From Sporichthyaceae bacterium (lineage in GTDB: Bacteria > Actinomycetota > Actinomycetes > JACCUZ01), in assembly GCA_013698395.1 (NCBI GenBank), contig JACCUZ010000196.1, positions 1 to 9,327 of the forward strand: a DNA stretch of 9,327 nt, in the 5' to 3' direction. Below are positions 5,864 to 9,327 of this stretch, piece after piece (position 1 is the stretch's first letter; every line of letters begins with the position of its first letter). The notes beneath the pieces are model-generated. The model was not told the origin of the DNA, did not search any database, and saw nothing but the letters and a program-made list of their open reading frames with translations. The position numbers and the translations under genes are program-made.

Positions 5864-6178
5864 ATGGGCACGACGGACGCCAGCGACGCCGCGGACGCGT
5901 TCGACCCGACGCACCCGGGCAGCACGTCGCAGCTGAGCCCACGGGACCAGGAGATCTTGGCCTTCGAACGGCAGTGGTGGAAGTACGCCGGCGCCAAGGA
6001 GCAGGCCGTCCGCGAGCTGTTCGGAATGTCCGCCACGCGTTACTACCAGGTGCTCAACGCGCTGATCGACCGGCCGGAGGCCCTCGCCACCGACCCCATG
6101 CTGGTCAAGCGCCTCCGCCGGCTGCGTTCCGCGCGGCAGCGGGCGCGCTCGGCACGCCGACTCGGCATCGAGCTCTGA
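5864..6178 (+). CDS. DUF3263 domain protein, Rv0430-like
   Basis: A 104-residue protein with a disordered acidic N-terminus (1-22) followed by the DUF3263 domain (about 25-95): LSPRDQEILAFERQWW, then AGAKEQAVRELFGMSATRYY, QVLNALIDRPEALATDP and a very basic tail rich in Arg (83-100). The segment 43-66 looks like a helix-turn-helix, resembling sigma region 4 or small DNA-binding domains, and with the basic tail it suggests nucleic-acid binding (inference; the family has no established function). ATG at 5864 has a good GAGGA Shine-Dalgarno (5853-5857) 6 bases upstream. An in-frame ATG at 5780 would fall inside the promoter and is rejected. It is the first gene of a unit continuing into a LytR_C gene 46 bp downstream, the same order as Rv0430-Rv0431 in M. 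tuberculosis. Confidence 0.88.
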   Translation: MGTTDASDAADAFDPTHPGSTSQLSPRDQEILAFERQWWKYAGAKEQAVRELFGMSATRYYQVLNALIDRPEALATDPMLVKRLRRLRSARQRARSARRLGIEL

Positions 6179-6187
6179 TCGAGAGGC

Positions 6188-6213
6188 AGCCGGCACCGGC
6201 TTCCCGCTACCCT
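6188..6213 (+). promoter_or_regulatory. Small palindrome and -10-like box between DUF3263 and LytR_C genes
   Basis: The 46-bp gap contains AGCCGG-CA-CCGGCT (6188-6201) and then TACCCT (6208-6213, TAnnnT type), 11 bases before the ATG at 6225. A matching -35 is not visible. It may be a weak internal promoter or a processing hairpin, or nothing; the two genes are otherwise compatible with one transcript. Confidence 0.2.
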
Positions 6214-6224
6214 GGACTTCCGAC

Positions 6225-6812
6225 ATGACCCGAACCACCACGCGCACCAGGCACGGCGCACACCGCGGGGGTCGCACCGTCGTCGGTGCCCTGCTGCCCT
6301 CGCTCCTCGCGGTCGCCGCCGTCTCCGCGCTGATCACGGCGCTCGCCGTCTGGCAGGCCGAAGAGCCCAGTCGACCCGACCGGGCGGCCGCCGCGTCCAG
6401 CCCGACAGAGACGGGTACACCCAACGCGACGCCGACCCCAACGCCGACGCCGTCGCCGACGGCGACGGCGACGACGACGGGCGCGGACACGTCGGTGAAG
6501 GCCCGGCGGAAGTCCGCCACCAAGGCGGCCCCGACGGCTGACGTCGAGGTCGTCGTGCTCAACCAGACCTCGCGCGGCGGGCTGGCGGGGGAGGTGGCCA
6601 CAAGCCTGCGGAACGCCGGCTGGGACGTCCCTGCGGTGGGGAACTTCCGCGGGGTCGTGCCGGAGACCACGGTCTATTTCCCCGAGGGCACCGAGGACGC
6701 CGCGCTCGAGGTGGCCAAGGACCTGCCGACCGAGCCCCGGCTGCGGCCACGCTTCGGCAACCTGTCGACGACCAGGCTGACCGTGGTGGTCACCGACTCC
6801 TACCCGGGCTGA
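6225..6812 (+). CDS. Membrane-anchored LytR_C-domain protein (VirR/Rv0431-like)
   Basis: The 195 residues have four parts: an Arg-rich cytoplasmic N-terminus (1-17), one transmembrane helix (about 18-43, TVVGALLPSLLAV onward), a Thr/Pro/Ala low-complexity linker (about 60-105) and an extracytoplasmic LytR_C domain (about 107-191) with VEVVVLNQTSRGGLAGEVA, LRNAGWDV, ETTVYFPEG and a closing VVVTDSY. It lacks the LytR-CpsA-Psr catalytic domain, as Rv0431/VirR does. VirR is linked to envelope integrity and vesicle release in M. tuberculosis; an envelope role here is inferred. ATG at 6225 has only weak GGA upstream. Its TGA is followed after one base by the GTG of otsB, so the two are probably co-translated. 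The linker codons form a repetitive GC-rich tract that could vary in length. Confidence 0.85.
   Translation: MTRTTTRTRHGAHRGGRTVVGALLPSLLAVAAVSALITALAVWQAEEPSRPDRAAAASSPTETGTPNATPTPTPTPSPTATATTTGADTSVKARRKSATKAAPTADVEVVVLNQTSRGGLAGEVATSLRNAGWDVPAVGNFRGVVPETTVYFPEGTEDAALEVAKDLPTEPRLRPRFGNLSTTRLTVVVTDSYPG
6428..6480. repeat. GC-rich 3/6-bp repeat tract with hairpin potential inside the LytR_C gene
   Basis: The codons for the Thr/Pro/Ala linker form imperfect repeats of ACG, ACGCCG and ACGGCG. Within them CGCCGTCGCC (6448-6457) and GGCGACGGCG (6461-6470) are exact 10-base inverted arms around GAC. It is a likely site of replication slippage in multiples of three, which would change linker length without breaking the frame. 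Confidence 0.6.
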
Positions 6813-6813
6813 C

Positions 6814-7632
6814 GTGCCGGTTCCGACGCCGGCCACCGACGAGGGTCGGGCCGGCCTGGCAGCGCTGCTCGCCGAGCCCGGTCGCGCGCTGCTCGGAGTG
6901 GACTTCGACGGCACGCTGTCGCCGATCGTGCCGGACCCCGCTCAGGCGCGGGCCCACCCCGAGGTGGTCGACCTGTTGCGCCGCATGGGCGCTCACGGGG
7001 TGCGGGTCGCGGTCGTGACCGGCCGGCCCGCATCCGTAGCGGTGGAGTACGGCGGCCTGGCGGACGTGCCCGGTCTCGTCGTCCTGGGTCACTACGGGCA
7101 GCAACGTTGGGAGGACGGGCGGGTGAGCACACCGGAAGAGGTCCCTGGCCTGGCAACGGTCCGCGACCGACTGCCGGGTCTGCTTGCCGAGGCCGGCGCT
7201 TCGGAGGGAACCTGGGTCGAGGACAAGGGCAGCGCCGTGGCCGTGCACACCCGGCGTTCGTCCGACCCGCACGCAGCGTTCGACCGGCTGAGGGGGCCGC
7301 TCGAGGCGCTGGCCGACAAGACCGGGTTGGTCGTCGAGCCCGGTCGGCTGGTGCTCGAGCTGCGACCCCCAGGCGGCGACAAGGGGGACGCCGTGCGTGC
7401 GCTGACCGACGAGCACGACCCCTCGGCGGTCGTCTTCATGGGTGACGACCTTGGTGACCTGCCTGCCTTCAGCGCGGTGGCGGAGCTGCGGTCCCACGGC
7501 GTACCTGGCCTGCTCGTGTGCAGCGGCTCGACCGAGGTGAGCGCCCTGGCCGAGCGCGCCGACCTCGTCGTAGACGGGCCGGACGGAGTCGTCGCGCTGC
7601 TGCGCTCCCTCCTCGAGGAGCTCGACTCCTAG
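6814..7632 (+). CDS. otsB: Trehalose-6-phosphate phosphatase OtsB (HAD family)
   Basis: Removes phosphate from trehalose-6-phosphate to give trehalose, in the cytoplasm. All HAD motifs are present in the 272 residues: motif I DFDGT (30-34, nucleophile D30 and acid/base D32), motif II TGR (69-71), motif III Lys190 in GGDKG, and motif IV MGDDLGD (209-215; D211, D212). Family-specific blocks LGHYGQQRWE (91-100), VEDKG (135-139) and LELRPPGGDKG (181-191) separate it from other HAD phosphatases. GTG at 6814 starts one base after the LytR_C stop, without a clear Shine-Dalgarno, which suggests translational coupling. It ends at TAG (7630-7632) interlocked with the TAG of the convergent otsA. Together with otsA it completes the OtsAB route, though the two are on opposite strands. 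Confidence 0.93.
   Translation: MPVPTPATDEGRAGLAALLAEPGRALLGVDFDGTLSPIVPDPAQARAHPEVVDLLRRMGAHGVRVAVVTGRPASVAVEYGGLADVPGLVVLGHYGQQRWEDGRVSTPEEVPGLATVRDRLPGLLAEAGASEGTWVEDKGSAVAVHTRRSSDPHAAFDRLRGPLEALADKTGLVVEPGRLVLELRPPGGDKGDAVRALTDEHDPSAVVFMGDDLGDLPAFSAVAELRSHGVPGLLVCSGSTEVSALAERADLVVDGPDGVVALLRSLLEELDS
7629..7632. other. Interlocked TAG stop codons of convergent otsB and otsA
   Basis: The palindrome CTAG supplies the last bases of both genes: TAG at 7630-7632 on the plus strand ends otsB, and TAG at 7631-7629 on the minus strand ends otsA. The genes overlap by four bases and leave no room for an intergenic terminator. Transcripts must end inside the opposite gene or by a factor-dependent route. 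Confidence 0.95.
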
Positions 7633-9098
7633 CGCGACACGGCCGCCTCGCTCAGCGCCTCGAGCTGGTCGGAGAGCCAGTCCGCGGGCGGGAGTGCTGA
7701 GGCGGCGGCGGCGAGCCGGTCGGTGCGCTCCCGCCGCTCGGCGTCGGGCATCGAGAGCGCCCGGTGCAGCGCATCGGCGGTCCCGGAGATGTCGAACGGG
7801 TTGACCAGCAAGGCGTCGTCCCCGAACTCGTCGGCCACCCCCGCCTCCGTGGACAGCACGACCACGCACCCGTCCTCGGACAGCACCGGCACCTCCTTGG
7901 CGACCAGATTCATCCCGTCCCGGACCGGATTGACCAGCAGTACGTCCCCGACGCGGTAGAGGGCCAGCGACCGGGCGTAGTCGTCGGTCACGTCGAGCAC
8001 GATCGGCCGCCAGTCCTCGGTGCCGAACTCGTCCTCGACCTCGGCGGCCATCCGTTGCACCGTCGCGGTGTACTCGCGGTACTCCGGCAGGTCGTGCCGG
8101 CTGGGGTAGGCCGACGCCAGGTGGGTCACCTTGCCCTGCCACTGCGGATAGCGCCGCAACAGCTCGCGGTAGGCGAGCAGACCGCGGCCGATGTTCTTGG
8201 ACAGCTCGGTGCGGTCGACCCGCACGATCGCCTTCCGGTCACCGAGGCGTCGGCGCAGCGCGGTGAGCCGGGACTCGACGTCGTCCTGCTTGGACCGTTC
8301 GCGCAGCCCCTCCGCGTCGACGCCGAGCGGGTGCACGCCGAGCCTGGTGGTGTGACCGTCATGGGTCACCGAGGCGTCGTCCGTCTCCGCTCCGAGCAGC
8401 TCCGCGCAGCAGCGGGCGAAGGCCTGGGCCCACCGCGGTGAGTGGAACCCGGCATGGTCCGCTCCGAGCATGCCGAGCAACGTGTCGCGCGCGACCTCCG
8501 GCGGCAGCAACCGGAAGTAGTCCGGCGGCGCCCAGGGGGTGTGCGAGAAGTGGGCGATGCGCAGGTCGGGACGCCGCTCGCGCAGCAGCCGCGGGGCGAG
8601 GGTGAGGTGGTAGTCCTGCACCAGCACCCGCGCGCCCGGCGCGGCGTCGCTGGCGAGCGCGTCGGCGAACGCGCCGTTGTACGCCTGGTAGGACGCCCAG
8701 TCGCGGCGGAAGCCCGCGTCGAAGTTGGGGGCGGTCGGCACCGCGTAGAGCAGGTGGTGGATGAACCACAGCGTCGAGTTGGCCACGGAGTTGTAGGCGC
8801 GGTGGAACGTGGCGGGGTCGATGTCGAGCATGCGCACTGCGACGCCGGCCGTGTCGTGTCCGTCCCGGTCGAGCCGGCCACCGGGCGCCCGTCTGGCCGC
8901 CGCGCGGTCCCCGTCGGAGAGCGCAGCGCAGACCCACACCACGTCGCTGCTGCCGAGGCCGGACAGCCCGGTCACCAGCCCGCCGCCGCCGCGGCTGGCG
9001 AGCAGCGACCCGTCATCGGCCTCGGTGAAGGAGAGCGGCCCCCGGTTGGAGGCGGCGAGCAGGGACGAGCCGCCGTGGTCCGTCATGGGGCCGATCAT
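7629..9098 (-). CDS. otsA: Trehalose-6-phosphate synthase, GT20 family
   Basis: Transfers glucose from an NDP-glucose to glucose-6-phosphate. The 489 residues show the GT20 set: ASNRGP (16-21), GGGGLVTGL (37-45), RAYNSVANSTLWFIHH (100-115), VQDYHL (160-165), HFSHTPWAPPDYFRLLP (183-199), GVHPLGVD (254-261), VRVDRTELSKN (292-302; R296 and K301 correspond to the sugar-nucleotide phosphate-binding Arg/Lys of E. coli OtsA), RDGMNLVAKE (393-402) and LSTEAGVADEFG...LLVNPFD (415-436). The VDRTELSK form, where E. coli has V-E-R-L-D-Y-S-K, marks an actinobacterial subgroup. ATG at 9098 overlaps the stop of the upstream gene (ATGA, 9095-9098); ATG at 9086 is an alternative, and an open extension to 9242 is only shadow of that upstream gene. 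Convergent with otsB, sharing CTAG at the stops. Confidence 0.9.
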   Translation of the reverse strand: MIGPMTDHGGSSLLAASNRGPLSFTEADDGSLLASRGGGGLVTGLSGLGSSDVVWVCAALSDGDRAAARRAPGGRLDRDGHDTAGVAVRMLDIDPATFHRAYNSVANSTLWFIHHLLYAVPTAPNFDAGFRRDWASYQAYNGAFADALASDAAPGARVLVQDYHLTLAPRLLRERRPDLRIAHFSHTPWAPPDYFRLLPPEVARDTLLGMLGADHAGFHSPRWAQAFARCCAELLGAETDDASVTHDGHTTRLGVHPLGVDAEGLRERSKQDDVESRLTALRRRLGDRKAIVRVDRTELSKNIGRGLLAYRELLRRYPQWQGKVTHLASAYPSRHDLPEYREYTATVQRMAAEVEDEFGTEDWRPIVLDVTDDYARSLALYRVGDVLLVNPVRDGMNLVAKEVPVLSEDGCVVVLSTEAGVADEFGDDALLVNPFDISGTADALHRALSMPDAERRERTDRLAAAASALPPADWLSDQLEALSEAAVSR

Positions 9099-9327
9099 GC
9101 CCCGCTGACGCGGCGGACATACCCACCGTCGGCCAGACCGGCCCGGCGTTCGAACATGTTGTACGACGCGAAGTCCCGGCAGCGCAGCCAGGACCAGCCG
9201 GCCGCCACCAGGTACAGCGGGAGCAGACCCGGCCCCAGGCACCAGGCGTACTGCGTGGCGTGGCGCGCCTCGTGGGCCAGCAGGCGTGGCCGCCGGGCGA
9301 GCGCCGCGTCGTCGAGCCGGAGGAGCA
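9095..9327 (-). CDS. Hypothetical small membrane protein with HExRH motif, 5' part missing at window edge
   Basis: The last 76 residues of a minus-strand gene whose beginning lies right of 9327. Visible features are LLAHEARHATQYAWCLGP, with a zincin-like H-E-A-R-H (fragment residues 18-22, bases 9260-9274) and a Gln three residues later. A hydrophobic stretch follows (GPGLLPLYLVAAGWSWL, 31-47), then FASYNMFERRAGLADGGY near the C-terminus. HExxH is the metal-binding core of many metallopeptidases, but a third ligand cannot be fixed from this fragment: the Asn-x-Phe-Glu segment (Glu59) is a candidate. I do not recognise a named family; protease function is not established. Its TGA overlaps the otsA ATG (ATGA), so the two are probably co-transcribed and translationally coupled. 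Confidence 0.75.
   Translation of the reverse strand, partial: LLRLDDAALARRPRLLAHEARHATQYAWCLGPGLLPLYLVAAGWSWLRCRDFASYNMFERRAGLADGGYVRRVSGA

Noticed and set aside
6790..8142. Open frame of 450 codons on the minus strand spanning otsB and part of otsA
   Set aside because: Both otsB and otsA are unambiguous in other frames; the product is Arg/Gly/Ala-rich shadow sequence.
9099..9242. In-frame N-terminal extension of otsA by 48 residues
   Set aside because: It overlaps the coupled upstream gene in another frame, and the GT20 fold starts near SSLLAASNRGP; ATG at 9098 fits an ATGA junction.
1..9327. Mobile element, phage, toxin-antitoxin or defence system
   Set aside because: No transposase, integrase, direct-repeat ends, CRISPR repeats, tRNA or atypical composition is visible; every long frame is explained by housekeeping or catabolic families.

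Overview
The window is about 70% GC, gene-dense and almost without intergenic DNA. Frequent GTG starts, 4-base stop/start overlaps and actinobacterial gene families (DUF3263, LytR_C, an actinobacterial type of GT20 enzyme) point to a high-GC actinomycete. A Nocardioidaceae-like organism is my best guess; this is inferred from protein style, not from a database search.

Left part (1-4138). A glutathionyl-hydroquinone-reductase-type GST gene runs off the left edge on the minus strand. It is divergent from a complete paaABCDE operon (589-4138, plus strand), which encodes the phenylacetyl-CoA 1,2-epoxidase complex. PaaA is the diiron oxygenase subunit, PaaB and PaaC are structural partners, PaaD is a maturation-type protein with a Cys-rich C-terminus, and PaaE is the FAD/2Fe-2S reductase. 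The genes overlap or nearly abut, so they are probably translated in a coupled way from one promoter. I see that promoter at 554-582, placed so that paaA would be read from a leaderless GTG. The ring-opening and beta-oxidation genes (paaG, paaZ, paaJ, paaH), the ligase paaK and a paaR regulator are not in the window.

Middle part (4090-5783). A pirin-family gene on the minus strand runs into the end of paaE, with a 49-bp tail-to-tail overlap. Divergent from it is a sugar-phosphate nucleotidyltransferase gene of unknown substrate.

Right part (5778-9327). A strong candidate promoter carrying a perfect palindrome (8-bp arms, 4-bp centre) sits at the end of the nucleotidyltransferase gene. It appears to drive a three-gene unit: a DUF3263 protein, a membrane-anchored LytR_C-domain protein resembling mycobacterial VirR, and trehalose-6-phosphate phosphatase (otsB). 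The DUF3263/LytR_C pair matches the neighbouring Rv0430-Rv0431 genes of Mycobacterium tuberculosis. Trehalose-6-phosphate synthase (otsA) faces otsB from the minus strand, and the two TAG stops interlock in one CTAG. Upstream of otsA, and overlapping its start by ATGA, is the end of a small hypothetical gene with a zincin-like HExRH motif and one hydrophobic segment, cut by the right edge. OtsA and OtsB together make trehalose from UDP- or other NDP-glucose and glucose-6-phosphate.

No RNA gene, CRISPR array, insertion sequence, phage gene or origin is visible. Most of the window is ordinary actinobacterial core or catabolic DNA. I do not see a clearly new multi-gene system. The best leads are the palindromic promoter of the DUF3263-LytR_C-otsB unit, the zincin-like gene coupled to otsA, and the interlocked convergent gene ends.
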